Below, in pieces: positions 18,121-26,836 of a DNA stretch of 64,000 bases. The position numbers were made by a program, and so were the translations under genes. Positions within the stretch are counted from its first letter, which is position 1. Every line of letters starts with the position of its first letter. Origin of the DNA: Streptococcus sp. k-402 (GTDB lineage: Bacteria; Bacillota; Bacilli; Lactobacillales; Streptococcaceae); the NCBI RefSeq assembly GCF_013277515.1, contig NZ_VMNB01000002.1, positions 55,003-119,002 of the forward strand. Reading direction: 5' to 3'. The notes under the pieces were generated by a model. The model was not told the DNA's origin, made no database searches, and saw only the letters and a program-made list of their open reading frames with translations.

Positions 18121-18218
18121 AAGTCTATAGTTTGAAACTATAACTAGCTCTTGAAAAGAAGAAAATGAGTTGATGAAAATAAGTGGTACAATAGTTACTA
18201 TAGATTTGGAGGAATTGT

Positions 18219-19313
18219 ATGAGCAAGGAATTACACATTAACACAATTTTGGCCCAGGCGGGTATTAAGTCAGACGAAGCGACAGGAGCTTTGGTGGCAC
18301 CGCTTCATTTTTCAACGACCTATCAGCATCCAGAGTTTGGTCGATCTACTGGATTTGACTATACGCGCACCAAAAACCCAACTCGTAGTAAGGCAGAAGA
18401 AGTCTTGGCAGCTATTGAGTCAGCAGACTATGCCCTAGCGACTAGCTCAGGGATGTCAGCTATTGTACTGGCCTTTAGCGTCTTTCCAGTAGGAAGTAAG
18501 GTCTTGGCAGTGCGTGATCTTTACGGTGGTTCTTTTCGCTGGTTTAACCAAGTGGAGCAGGAAGGTCGTTTCCATTTTACCTATGCCAATACAGAAAAAG
18601 AGTTGATTGCCGAGTTAGAAAAGGATGTGGATGTTCTCTATATCGAAACCCCAACCAATCCCTTGATGTTGGAATTTGATATCGAAAAACTAGCAAAATT
18701 GGCTCATGCTAAGGGTGCCAAAGTGGTGGTGGACAATACCTTCTATAGCCCTATCTACCAACGTCCGATCGAAGATGGAGCAGATATGGTTCTCCATTCA
18801 GCAACCAAGTATCTGGCAGGACACAATGATGTCTTGGCTGGAGTGGTTGTGACCAATAGTTTAGAACTATACGAGAAGCTTTTCTACAATCTCAATACGA
18901 CAGGGGCAGTCTTGTCACCGTTTGACAGCTACCAGTTGATTCGTGGTCTCAAGACCTTGTCTCTTCGTATGGAGCGCTCAACAGCTAACGCCCAAGAAGT
19001 GGTTGCCTTTTTGAAGGATTCTCCAGCAGTCAAGGAGGTTCTCTATACTGGTCGTGGGGGGATGATTTCCTTTAAAGTAGTCGATGAAACGCGCATTCCT
19101 CATATTTTGAACAGTCTCAAGGTCTTCTCGTTTGCGGAAAGTTTGGGTGGGGTAGAAAGTCTCATTACTTATCCAACGACGCAAACTCATGCTGATATTC
19201 CAGCAGAAGTGCGCCATTCTTATGGTTTGACAGATGACCTCTTGCGCTTGTCAATTGGAATTGAGGATGCTAGAGATTTGATTGCAGATTTGCGCCAAGC
19301 CTTAGAAGGATAA
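18219..19313 (+). CDS. metB: Cystathionine gamma-synthase / beta-lyase family PLP enzyme
   Basis: The 364-residue Cys/Met-metabolism PLP enzyme has the PLP lysine in HSATKYLAGHND, FDYTRTKNPTR near the N-terminus and YIETPTNPLM in the middle. It makes or cleaves cystathionine in methionine synthesis or transsulfuration. Synthase and lyase forms cannot be safely told apart by eye. GGAGG precedes the ATG and an extended -10 (TGGTACAAT, 18184-18192) is seen. The partner gene begins 7 bases after the stop. Confidence 0.85.
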   Translation: MSKELHINTILAQAGIKSDEATGALVAPLHFSTTYQHPEFGRSTGFDYTRTKNPTRSKAEEVLAAIESADYALATSSGMSAIVLAFSVFPVGSKVLAVRDLYGGSFRWFNQVEQEGRFHFTYANTEKELIAELEKDVDVLYIETPTNPLMLEFDIEKLAKLAHAKGAKVVVDNTFYSPIYQRPIEDGADMVLHSATKYLAGHNDVLAGVVVTNSLELYEKLFYNLNTTGAVLSPFDSYQLIRGLKTLSLRMERSTANAQEVVAFLKDSPAVKEVLYTGRGGMISFKVVDETRIPHILNSLKVFSFAESLGGVESLITYPTTQTHADIPAEVRHSYGLTDDLLRLSIGIEDARDLIADLRQALEG

Positions 19314-19320
19314 GACAAAG

Positions 19321-20487
19321 ATGAGAAAATATGATTTTACAAGCCTGCCCAACCGTTTAGGGCACCATACCTATAAATGGAAAGAAACAGAAACGGATAG
19401 TGAAGTTCTACCAGCTTGGATAGCGGATATGGACTTTGTGGTCTTGCCTGAAATCCGCCAAGCCGTGCAAACTTACGCAGACCAACTGGTTTATGGTTAT
19501 ACCTATGCCAGTGAAGACTTAATTAAGGAAGTTCAAAAGTGGGAAGCTACACAATACGGTTACAACTTTGACAAAGAGGCTCTTGTCTTTATCGAGGGTG
19601 TGGTACCAGCCATCTCAACAGCTATTCAAACCTTTACAAAAGAAGGCGAGGCGGTTTTAATTAACACGCCTGTCTATCCACCCTTTGCTCGCAGTGTCAA
19701 GTTGAACAACCGTAGATTGATTACCAATTCTTTGGTGGAAAAGGATGGTCTGTTTGAGATTGGCTTTGATCAACTGGAGAAGGATTTGGTGGAAGAGGAG
19801 GTTAAACTCTATATTCTTTGCAATCCTCACAATCCTGGTGGACGTGTTTGGGAAAAAGAAGTGTTGGAGAAGATTGGCCAACTCTGCCAAAAACACGGTG
19901 TTTTCTTGGTTTCGGATGAGATTCACCAAGATTTGACCCTCTTTGGTCACAAACACCAGTCTTTCAATACCATCAATCCTGATTTTAAAGAATTTGCTAT
20001 CGTCTTGAGCAGTGCCACTAAAACCTTTAACATCGCTGGAACAAAAAATTCCTATGCAGTTATTGAAAATCCTAAGTTGCGACTGGCTTTCCAAAAACGC
20101 CAGTTGGCCAATAATCAGCATGAAATTTCAGGCTTGGGTTATTTGGCGACAGAAGCTGCCTATCGCTATGGGAAGGATTGGTTAGAGGAACTCAAGCAAG
20201 TCTTTGAAGACCACATCAATTATGTGGTGGATTTATTTGAAAAAGAGACTAACATCAAGGTCATGAAACCGCAAGGTACCTACTTGATTTGGCTTGACTT
20301 TTCAGCCTATGACCTGACTGATGAAACATTGCAAGAGTTGTTGAGAAATGAAGCCAAGGTTATCCTCAACCGTGGTTTGGATTTTGGAGAGGAAGGAAGT
20401 CTCCATGCCCGCCTCAATGTAGCCATGCCTAAATCCCTACTGCAAGAAGTTTGTCAGCGGATTGTGACGACTTTTGCCAAACGTTAA
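19321..20487 (+). CDS. patB: MalY/PatB-type C-S lyase (aminotransferase fold)
   Basis: The 388-residue class I/II PLP protein has the PLP lysine in SSATKTFNIAGTK and WIADMDF at the N-terminus, both hallmarks of the MalY/PatB group. Such enzymes release pyruvate, ammonia and a thiol or H2S from cystathionine or cysteine. It lies 7 bases after the cystathionine enzyme, so the pair probably converts cystathionine to homocysteine. In oral streptococci these lyases are sources of hydrogen sulfide. Confidence 0.87.
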   Translation: MRKYDFTSLPNRLGHHTYKWKETETDSEVLPAWIADMDFVVLPEIRQAVQTYADQLVYGYTYASEDLIKEVQKWEATQYGYNFDKEALVFIEGVVPAISTAIQTFTKEGEAVLINTPVYPPFARSVKLNNRRLITNSLVEKDGLFEIGFDQLEKDLVEEEVKLYILCNPHNPGGRVWEKEVLEKIGQLCQKHGVFLVSDEIHQDLTLFGHKHQSFNTINPDFKEFAIVLSSATKTFNIAGTKNSYAVIENPKLRLAFQKRQLANNQHEISGLGYLATEAAYRYGKDWLEELKQVFEDHINYVVDLFEKETNIKVMKPQGTYLIWLDFSAYDLTDETLQELLRNEAKVILNRGLDFGEEGSLHARLNVAMPKSLLQEVCQRIVTTFAKR

Positions 20488-20495
20488 AAATCCAT

Positions 20496-20530
20496 CCTTC
20501 TAGGAGAAAAGTCCTCCTAGAAGGCTATTT
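20496..20530 (+). terminator. Terminator of the metB-patB operon
   Basis: An 11-base perfect stem ccttctaggag / ctcctagaagg (20496-20506, 20514-20524), followed by CTATTTTC. Confidence 0.8.
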
Positions 20531-20579
20531 TCATAGGCGAAAATATGGTATAATAAACAGATAAGGTAAAGGTGAAAAT

Positions 20580-23500
20580 ATGGCTAAATTGATTCCGGGG
20601 AAAGTTCGTATCGAAGGTGTTGCCCTTTATGAAACTGGTAAGGTTGATATCATCAAGGAAAAGAACAATCGGCTCTACGCTCGCGTTGCAGAAGAAGAAC
20701 TGCGCTATAGTTTAGAGGATGATTTGGTTTTTTGTGCCTGTGATTTTTTTCAAAAGAGGGGCTACTGTGTGCATTTGGCAGCGCTAGAGCATTTTCTGAA
20801 AAATGATGAGCGTGGTCAGGAAATCTTGTGGAGTCTGGAAGAAGGTCATGAAGAAAAAGAGGCCATTGAAACCAAGGTGACCTTGGGTGGCAAGTTTTTG
20901 GATCAAATTTTATCTCCAAAATCAGAATGCGCCTATGAGTTATCAGTTGTGGGTCAGGTGGAAGCAGGAAGCAATCATATCTTGTGGACTCTGAGAATCG
21001 GCCAAATCAATAGCCAAAAATACTATGTCATTCGGGATATTCTACTCTTTTTAAGGATTGTCGAGCAGAGAAAGTCTTATATGATTGGCAAGGTCTATGA
21101 GGAGTCTCTTTCTTGGGAAGCCTTTGATGAGGCCAGCCAAGAACTTCTGACGTTCTTACGGGGACTGATGGAGGAAGGACAGGCTCCAGACCTCTTTTTC
21201 CAAAACCAGGGTCGGCACCTCTTTTTCCCTCTGACCTTTTTTGAGCAGGGTGTGAATTTACTGATGACCTTGCCCCATTTTCAATTTGACCATCAAGTGG
21301 ATAGCTACCAGACCCTGCTTTTTCAGGATATGCATGCTGATGCTAATCTATTTGCCTTTACAGTAACAGAATACTCGGATTATTTTGAAATGGAAATCAG
21401 AGAGAGTCCAAGAGTTAATGCCTTTTATCAGGGAGCTGTACTTTTCCATAAAGGACAGGTTTATTTTCTAACAGACCAACAGATGCGTCTTCTCAAGGAA
21501 ATTAAAGCGCTACCTGTGGATCAGCATGGAAAGAAATACCTGCAATTTGATAGTAGTGACCGAGATAAGTTGGCTTCTTGTTTAACTTTTTTTAGCCAGA
21601 TGGGGACTGTTTCAGCTCCAGAACGGTTACAAATCAAAACGTTTGCGCCCTCTTTTTACTTTGACAGGGAAGAAGATAATCGGATTCGTTTAGAGATTCA
21701 GTTTGATTATGGGGATAGACAGGTATCTAGCCGACAGGAGCTAGAAGAATTGCCATTTTCAAGTGATGCTGACTTAGAAGAAAGAATTTTCCAAGTCTGT
21801 TTGGTTACAGGTTTTGAAGCAGACTTTCAATCTTGGCGTCAGGCCCTAAAAGCAGAGTCTGTCTATCATTTCTTCCACGAAATCATTCCAGTCTTTGAAA
21901 AACTCGGGAATGTTGACCTATCAGACAAGTTAGAAGAACTCTATAACCTAGCAAGCCCTCAAGTGCAGATTGCTTCCAAGGGAGGTCTCTTGGAAATCCA
22001 ATTTGATTTTCAAGATATTGCCCAAGAGGAAATTGATCAAGCCATGCAGGCCTTGGTTGCCAATCAAGATTTTTACATTGATTCGTCCAATCGAGTCTAC
22101 TTTTTCGATGAAGAAACCAAGAAAATTCGCCAAAATCTACAGGAACTGGGGCAGTTTGAATTAAAAGATGGGACCTTGCAGGCTCGAAAATCTTTGGCTT
22201 ATAGTTTAGCTCATCTTTTTGAAGGGCGTGACCGTGTTTCTTTTTCACAAGAATTCCAGAATCTGGCTCATGATTTGACGCATCCAGAGGACTTTCCTAG
22301 ACAAGCAACTCAGGTTCAGGCTGATTTGCGAGATTATCAGGAAAAGGGAATCGGCTGGCTGCAAATGCTCCATCATTATGGTTTTGGTGGGATTTTGGCT
22401 GATGATATGGGATTGGGGAAAACACTCCAGACCATTGCTTTTTTGACCAGTCAAGTGACAAAAGAAAGTCGGGTCTTGATTTTAGCTCCGTCAGGTTTGA
22501 TCTACAACTGGGCAGATGAATTTCAGAAATTTGCCCCACAGTTGGATGTGGCTGTTGTTCATGGTTTGAAAACTAGTCGTGAGGAGATTCTTGCTGAGAG
22601 CCATCAAATCTATGTGACGAGCTATGCTACCTTCCGTCAGGACAGTGAGCTTTATCAGGGGATGGCCTTTGACTTCCTTTTCTTAGATGAGGCTCAGGTC
22701 ATGAAAAACGCCCAGACCAAGATTGCTCAGACTTTGAGACAATTTGTGGTGCCGTCTGTCTTTGCCTTGTCAGGAACTCCGATTGAAAACCATCTGGGTG
22801 AGTTGTGGTCTATTTTCCAAATCGTCATGCCAGGACTTTTGCCAAGCAAGAAAGAATTTATGAAATTACCAGCTGAGCGCGTTGCTCAGTTTATCAAGCC
22901 TTTCGTGATGAGGCGCAAGAAAGAAGAAGTGCTGACTGAATTGCCAGATTTGATTGAAGTAGTTTATAAGAATGAACTGGAAGACCAGCAAAAGGCTATC
23001 TACCTAGCCCAGTTGCAACAGATGAGAGATAGATTGGCTCAAGTGTCAGATCAGGAATTTCAGCGAAGTCGTGTGGAAATCTTGTCTGGTCTGATGCGCT
23101 TGCGCCAAATCTGTGACACTCCTGCCCTCTTTATGGAAGATTATCAGGGAGCCAGTGGCAAACTGGATAGTCTCCGAGACCTGCTGGTACAGGTGGCAGA
23201 CGGCGGACACCGTGTCTTGATTTTCTCGCAGTTCAAGGGAATGTTGGAGAAAATTGAACAAGAACTGCCAGACTTGGGCTTGACTTCCTTTAAAATTACG
23301 GGTTCAACCCCAGCCAAGGAAAGACAAGACATGACCAAGGCCTTTAACCAAGGGGAAAGAGATGCCTTTCTGATTTCCCTCAAGGCTGGTGGTGTCGGTC
23401 TGAACCTGACAGGTGCTGATACGGTTATCTTGGTCGATCTTTGGTGGAATCCTGCTGTTGAGGCGCAAGCCATTGGCCGTGCCCATCGGATGGGTCAGGA

Positions 23501-23678
23501 AGAAACGGTTGAGGTCTATCGCTTGGTGACCAAGGGAACTATTGAAGAAAAAATTCAGGAACTCCAAGAACAAAAGAAACATCTGGTGTCACAAGTATTG
23601 GACGGCACAGAGTCACGTGGCAGTCTCACCCTAGCAGAAATTAGAGAAATTTTGGGAATTTCTGAAGCCAGCACTTGA
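20580..23678 (+). CDS. SWIM zinc-finger SNF2-family helicase/ATPase
   Basis: The 1032-residue protein begins with a SWIM zinc finger, C52-x-C54-x8-C63-x-H65. A long middle region follows, then the SNF2 core: motif I DDMGLGKT (residues 608-615), motif II DEAQ, SGTPIEN, and the C-terminal lobe VGLNLTGADTVILVDLWWNP with AIGRAHRMGQ. SNF2 proteins translocate on double-stranded DNA and may remodel protein-DNA complexes, such as RNA polymerase. No nuclease or methyltransferase partner lies next to it, so this looks like the stand-alone housekeeping form common in Firmicutes rather than part of a defence island. Confidence 0.92.
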   Translation: MAKLIPGKVRIEGVALYETGKVDIIKEKNNRLYARVAEEELRYSLEDDLVFCACDFFQKRGYCVHLAALEHFLKNDERGQEILWSLEEGHEEKEAIETKVTLGGKFLDQILSPKSECAYELSVVGQVEAGSNHILWTLRIGQINSQKYYVIRDILLFLRIVEQRKSYMIGKVYEESLSWEAFDEASQELLTFLRGLMEEGQAPDLFFQNQGRHLFFPLTFFEQGVNLLMTLPHFQFDHQVDSYQTLLFQDMHADANLFAFTVTEYSDYFEMEIRESPRVNAFYQGAVLFHKGQVYFLTDQQMRLLKEIKALPVDQHGKKYLQFDSSDRDKLASCLTFFSQMGTVSAPERLQIKTFAPSFYFDREEDNRIRLEIQFDYGDRQVSSRQELEELPFSSDADLEERIFQVCLVTGFEADFQSWRQALKAESVYHFFHEIIPVFEKLGNVDLSDKLEELYNLASPQVQIASKGGLLEIQFDFQDIAQEEIDQAMQALVANQDFYIDSSNRVYFFDEETKKIRQNLQELGQFELKDGTLQARKSLAYSLAHLFEGRDRVSFSQEFQNLAHDLTHPEDFPRQATQVQADLRDYQEKGIGWLQMLHHYGFGGILADDMGLGKTLQTIAFLTSQVTKESRVLILAPSGLIYNWADEFQKFAPQLDVAVVHGLKTSREEILAESHQIYVTSYATFRQDSELYQGMAFDFLFLDEAQVMKNAQTKIAQTLRQFVVPSVFALSGTPIENHLGELWSIFQIVMPGLLPSKKEFMKLPAERVAQFIKPFVMRRKKEEVLTELPDLIEVVYKNELEDQQKAIYLAQLQQMRDRLAQVSDQEFQRSRVEILSGLMRLRQICDTPALFMEDYQGASGKLDSLRDLLVQVADGGHRVLIFSQFKGMLEKIEQELPDLGLTSFKITGSTPAKERQDMTKAFNQGERDAFLISLKAGGVGLNLTGADTVILVDLWWNPAVEAQAIGRAHRMGQEETVEVYRLVTKGTIEEKIQELQEQKKHLVSQVLDGTESRGSLTLAEIREILGISEAST

Positions 23679-23702
23679 AAAATCAAGACAATACGCTATA
23701 AT
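23675..23702 (+). promoter_or_regulatory. Promoter of the murC operon
   Basis: TTGAAA (23675-23680) overlaps the stop codon of the SNF2 gene; TATAAT (23697-23702) lies 16 bases downstream. Confidence 0.7.
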
Positions 23703-23725
23703 GAAGTGTTGAAAGGAAATAGAAA

Positions 23726-24343
23726 ATGAAACAAGAACGATTTCCATTGGTGTCAGATGACGAGGTCATGCTGACTGAGATGCCAGTCATGAACTTGTAC
23801 GATGAGTCTGATCTGATCAGTAATATCAAGGGTGAGTATCGAGATAAAAATTATTTAGAATGGGCTCCTATTACTGAAGAGGCGCCAGTCAAACCGATTG
23901 AAAAGCAAGTAGAGAAACCTAAAAAGGCTCCTTTAGGGGTTAAAAAAGAAGGAAAGAGCTATGCAGAGGTGGCGCGTGAAGAAGCGCGTGCAGACTTGAA
24001 AAAGAAACGCTCTGCTAACTATCTAACTCAGGATTTCAGCCGTGCGAGACGTCATTCTCAATCAGGCCTCGTTAGACAGGGCAATCAACCGACAGCGCCT
24101 TTCCAAAAGGAAAATCCTGGTGAATTTGTCAAATATAGCCAAAAATTGACCCAGTCTCATTACATCTTGGCGGAAGAAGTTCATTCTATCCCTACCAAGA
24201 GTGAAGAAGTGGCAGCACCTGCTCCAAAGAAAAACAACTATGATTTTCTAAAGAAGAGCCAAATCTACAATAAAAAAAGTAAACAAACAGAACAAGAACG
24301 TCGGGTTGCCCAAGAGTTGAATCTGACCAGAATGACAGAATAG
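23726..24343 (+). CDS. Conserved streptococcal hypothetical protein upstream of murC
   Basis: This 205-residue, highly charged protein (KEEK-rich) has no hydrophobic segment and is probably largely disordered. Conserved-looking patches are the N-terminal [15 protein letters not shown] and [19 protein letters not shown] do not recognise a domain. It has its own promoter and lies 10 bases before murC, so a role near cell-wall synthesis or division is conceivable, but that is inference only. Confidence 0.7.
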   Translation: MKQERFPLVSDDEVMLTEMPVMNLYDESDLISNIKGEYRDKNYLEWAPITEEAPVKPIEKQVEKPKKAPLGVKKEGKSYAEVAREEARADLKKKRSANYLTQDFSRARRHSQSGLVRQGNQPTAPFQKENPGEFVKYSQKLTQSHYILAEEVHSIPTKSEEVAAPAPKKNNYDFLKKSQIYNKKSKQTEQERRVAQELNLTRMTE

Positions 24344-24353
24344 GGGAGAAAAC

Positions 24354-25688
24354 ATGCCAAAGACATATCATTTTATCGGGATTAAGGGATCAGGGATGAG
24401 TGCCTTGGCCTTGATGTTGCACCAAATGGGGCACAAGGTTCAGGGATCAGATGTTGAAAAGTACTACTTTACCCAACGTGGTCTTGAGCAGGCAGGGATT
24501 ACTATTCTTCCTTTTGATGAAAAGAACCTAGACGGTGATATGGAAATTATCGCTGGAAATGCCTTTCGTCCAGATAACAATGTCGAAATTGCCTATGCAG
24601 ACCAAAATGGTATCAGCTACAAACGTTATCATGAGTTCCTTGGTAGCTTTATGCGTGACTTTGTTAGCATGGGAGTAGCAGGAGCGCATGGAAAAACTTC
24701 AACGACAGGTATGTTGTCTCATGTCTTGTCTCACATCACGGATACTAGCTTCTTGATTGGGGATGGGACAGGCCGTGGTTCGGCCAATGCCAAATATTTT
24801 GTCTTTGAATCTGACGAATATGAGCGCCATTTCATGCCTTACCACCCAGAATACTCTATTATTACCAACATTGACTTTGACCATCCAGACTATTTCACAA
24901 GTCTCGAGGATGTTTTCAATGCCTTTAACGACTATGCCAAACAAATTACCAAGGGTCTTTTTGTCTATGGTGAAGATGCAGAATTGCGTAAAATTACGTC
25001 TGATGCACCAATTTATTATTATGGTTTTGAAGCAGAAGGCAATGACTTTGTAGCTAGCGATCTTCTTCGTTCAACAACTGGTTCAACCTTCACAGTTCAT
25101 TTCCGTGGACAAGACTTGGGGCAATTCCACATTCCAACCTTTGGTCGTCACAATATCATGAATGCGACAGCCGTTATTGGTCTTCTTTACACAGCAGGAT
25201 TTGATTTGAACTTGGTGCGTGAGCACTTGAAAACATTTGCCGGTGTTAAGCGTCGTTTCACTGAGAAAATTGTCAATGATACAGTGATTATCGATGACTT
25301 TGCCCACCATCCAACAGAAATTATTGCGACCTTGGATGCGGCTCGTCAGAAATACCCAAGCAAGGAAATTGTAGCGGTCTTCCAACCGCATACCTTTACA
25401 AGAACCATTGCCTTGTTAGATGACTTTGCTCATGCTTTAAACCAAGCAGATGCTGTTTACCTAGCGCAAATCTATGGATCTGCTCGTGAGGTAGACCATG
25501 GAGATGTCAAGGTAGAAGACCTAGCCAATAAAATCAACAAGAAACACCAAGTGATTACTGTTGAAAATGTTTCCCCACTCCTAGACCATGATAATGCTGT
25601 CTACGTCTTTATGGGAGCAGGAGACATCCAAACCTATGAATACTCATTTGAGCGTCTCTTGTCAAACTTGACAAGCAATGTTCAATAG
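24354..25688 (+). CDS. murC: UDP-N-acetylmuramate--L-alanine ligase
   Basis: The 444-residue Mur ligase has the N-terminal Rossmann-like [19 protein letters not shown] and the P-loop [11 protein letters not shown] (near residue 110). The central DFAHHPTEI is typical of MurC. It attaches L-alanine to UDP-MurNAc, the first stem-peptide step; MurE acts two steps later. GGGGAG precedes the ATG. Two acetyltransferase genes follow at 9 bases and then by overlap. Confidence 0.97.
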   Translation: MPKTYHFIGIKGSGMSALALMLHQMGHKVQGSDVEKYYFTQRGLEQAGITILPFDEKNLDGDMEIIAGNAFRPDNNVEIAYADQNGISYKRYHEFLGSFMRDFVSMGVAGAHGKTSTTGMLSHVLSHITDTSFLIGDGTGRGSANAKYFVFESDEYERHFMPYHPEYSIITNIDFDHPDYFTSLEDVFNAFNDYAKQITKGLFVYGEDAELRKITSDAPIYYYGFEAEGNDFVASDLLRSTTGSTFTVHFRGQDLGQFHIPTFGRHNIMNATAVIGLLYTAGFDLNLVREHLKTFAGVKRRFTEKIVNDTVIIDDFAHHPTEIIATLDAARQKYPSKEIVAVFQPHTFTRTIALLDDFAHALNQADAVYLAQIYGSAREVDHGDVKVEDLANKINKKHQVITVENVSPLLDHDNAVYVFMGAGDIQTYEYSFERLLSNLTSNVQ

Positions 25689-25697
25689 GTTATTCTC

Positions 25698-26174
25698 ATG
25701 GAAATTCCAATTAAGATCATTCAGGCAAGTCAGTCTGATTTGGCTGAGATAGAGGCGATTCAAACTTCGTCTTTTCCGGCTGAAAAGCAGCAACCTTCCC
25801 ATATCTTAGAAGAAAGTATCCGTAAGTGTGCGGATACCTTTCTTCTAGCTAGGGATGAAAATAAACTTTTAGGCTATATTCTATCAAGTCCGCAGTCAGA
25901 CAATCCGCAATGTCTAAAAATACATTCTTTGGTCATCGAGGCTGACCATCAGAGACAGGGCTTGGGAACACTTCTTCTTGCAGCCTTGAAAGAGATGGCA
26001 GTTGAGCTGGATTACAAAGGGATTCGTTTGGAGAGTCCTGATGAGCTGCTTTCCTATTTTGAAATGAACGGTTTTATCGATGAAGAAACTTCGCTTTATG
26101 CAACTAGCCAGGGTTTTAGTATGATTTGGTTTAATCCCTTTTATCTGGAGGCACAATGGAAATTAGGAAAGTAA
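25698..26174 (+). CDS. GNAT-family acetyltransferase (first of a pair)
   Basis: The 158-residue protein has acetyl-CoA loop HQRQGLGTLLLAAL and the C-terminal DELLSYFEMNGF. It lies 9 bases after murC, so it is probably co-transcribed, and its last 19 bases overlap the next GNAT gene. The two proteins share the C-terminal pattern L(I/L).YFE..GF, which suggests an old duplication. The substrate is unknown. Confidence 0.88.
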   Translation: MEIPIKIIQASQSDLAEIEAIQTSSFPAEKQQPSHILEESIRKCADTFLLARDENKLLGYILSSPQSDNPQCLKIHSLVIEADHQRQGLGTLLLAALKEMAVELDYKGIRLESPDELLSYFEMNGFIDEETSLYATSQGFSMIWFNPFYLEAQWKLGK

Positions 26175-26713
26175 GATTAGAAGATTTGGATCGTATCGTC
26201 GAGATTGAACTAGAGAATTTCTCGGTAGAAGAAGCCATTCCTCGCTCTGTTTTTGAGGCACATTTGCGAGAAATACAGACCTCTTTTCTGGTTGCAGAAA
26301 GAGAGGGAAGGATTATGGGTTATATAGAAGGGCCAGTTGGCCCCCACCGCCATCTGCAAGACCAGTCTTTTACAGAAGAAATAAAAGACCATAGTCATGA
26401 GCCTGGTGGTTATATCTCTGTCACCTGTCTGTCGATTGCAAAGGAAGCACAGGGCCTCGGACTGGGTCAGAAATTGCTAACAGCCTTGAAAGAACTGGCT
26501 CTTGAACACGAAAGAGAAGGCATTAACCTAACCTGTCATGACTATCTCATCGCCTACTATGAAAAACATGGATTTGTCAATGAAGGCTTGTCCCAGTCAA
26601 CCTTTGCAGGGGAAACTTGGTATGATATGGTCTGGGAAGCTAATACTCTTCGAAAATCAAATTCAAACCACGTCAGCGTCGCCTTACCGTACTCAAGTAC
26701 AGCTTGCGGCTAG
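26156..26713 (+). CDS. GNAT-family acetyltransferase, C-terminus replaced by BOX sequence
   Basis: The 185-residue product has the GNAT loop QGLGLGQKLLTAL and the C-terminal DYLIAYYEKHGF typical of the family. The natural end appears to be near MVWEA (base 26640). The remaining 23 or so residues (NTLRKSNSNHVSVALPY...) are translated from a BOX element that overlaps the gene end. The GGAGG ribosome site lies within the preceding gene. The catalytic core is intact, so activity may survive. Confidence 0.87.
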   Translation: MEIRKVRLEDLDRIVEIELENFSVEEAIPRSVFEAHLREIQTSFLVAEREGRIMGYIEGPVGPHRHLQDQSFTEEIKDHSHEPGGYISVTCLSIAKEAQGLGLGQKLLTALKELALEHEREGINLTCHDYLIAYYEKHGFVNEGLSQSTFAGETWYDMVWEANTLRKSNSNHVSVALPYSSTACG

Positions 26714-26747
26714 CTTCCTAGTTTGCTCTTTGATTTTCATTGAGTAT
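26643..26747 (+). repeat. BOX element inserted at the 3' end of a GNAT gene
   Basis: It starts atactcttcgaaaatc, contains cacgtcagcgtcgcctt and ends cattgagtat, i.e. boxA on the left and boxC on the right, in a short form of about 105 bases without the central boxB segment. It supplies the last codons and the stop of the upstream gene. Confidence 0.92.
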
Positions 26748-26776
26748 AAAAAATAAGCTAGGAAAAGTATCATAGG

Positions 26777-26805
26777 TTGCTTTTCTTGGACTTTTAAGAT
26801 ATAAT
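26777..26805 (+). promoter_or_regulatory. Promoter of mltG
   Basis: TTGCTT (26777-26782) and TATAAT (26800-26805) with a 17-base spacer, right after the BOX element. Confidence 0.75.
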
Positions 26806-26836
26806 ATTATGGATTGTCAACAAGGAGGAAAAACTT

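Noticed and set aside
18122..18142. Palindrome tatagttt/aaactata after a BOX element, considered as operator for metB
   Set aside because: It lies some 50 bases upstream of the metB -10 and has no T tract or known motif; it may simply be the edge of the repeat.
19657..20121. 154-codon minus-strand ORF inside patB
   Set aside because: It lies fully within a well-supported gene and has no family resemblance.
20580..24343. Possible defence island around the SNF2 protein
   Set aside because: Neighbours are amino-acid and cell-wall genes; no nuclease, methylase or other defence component is present.
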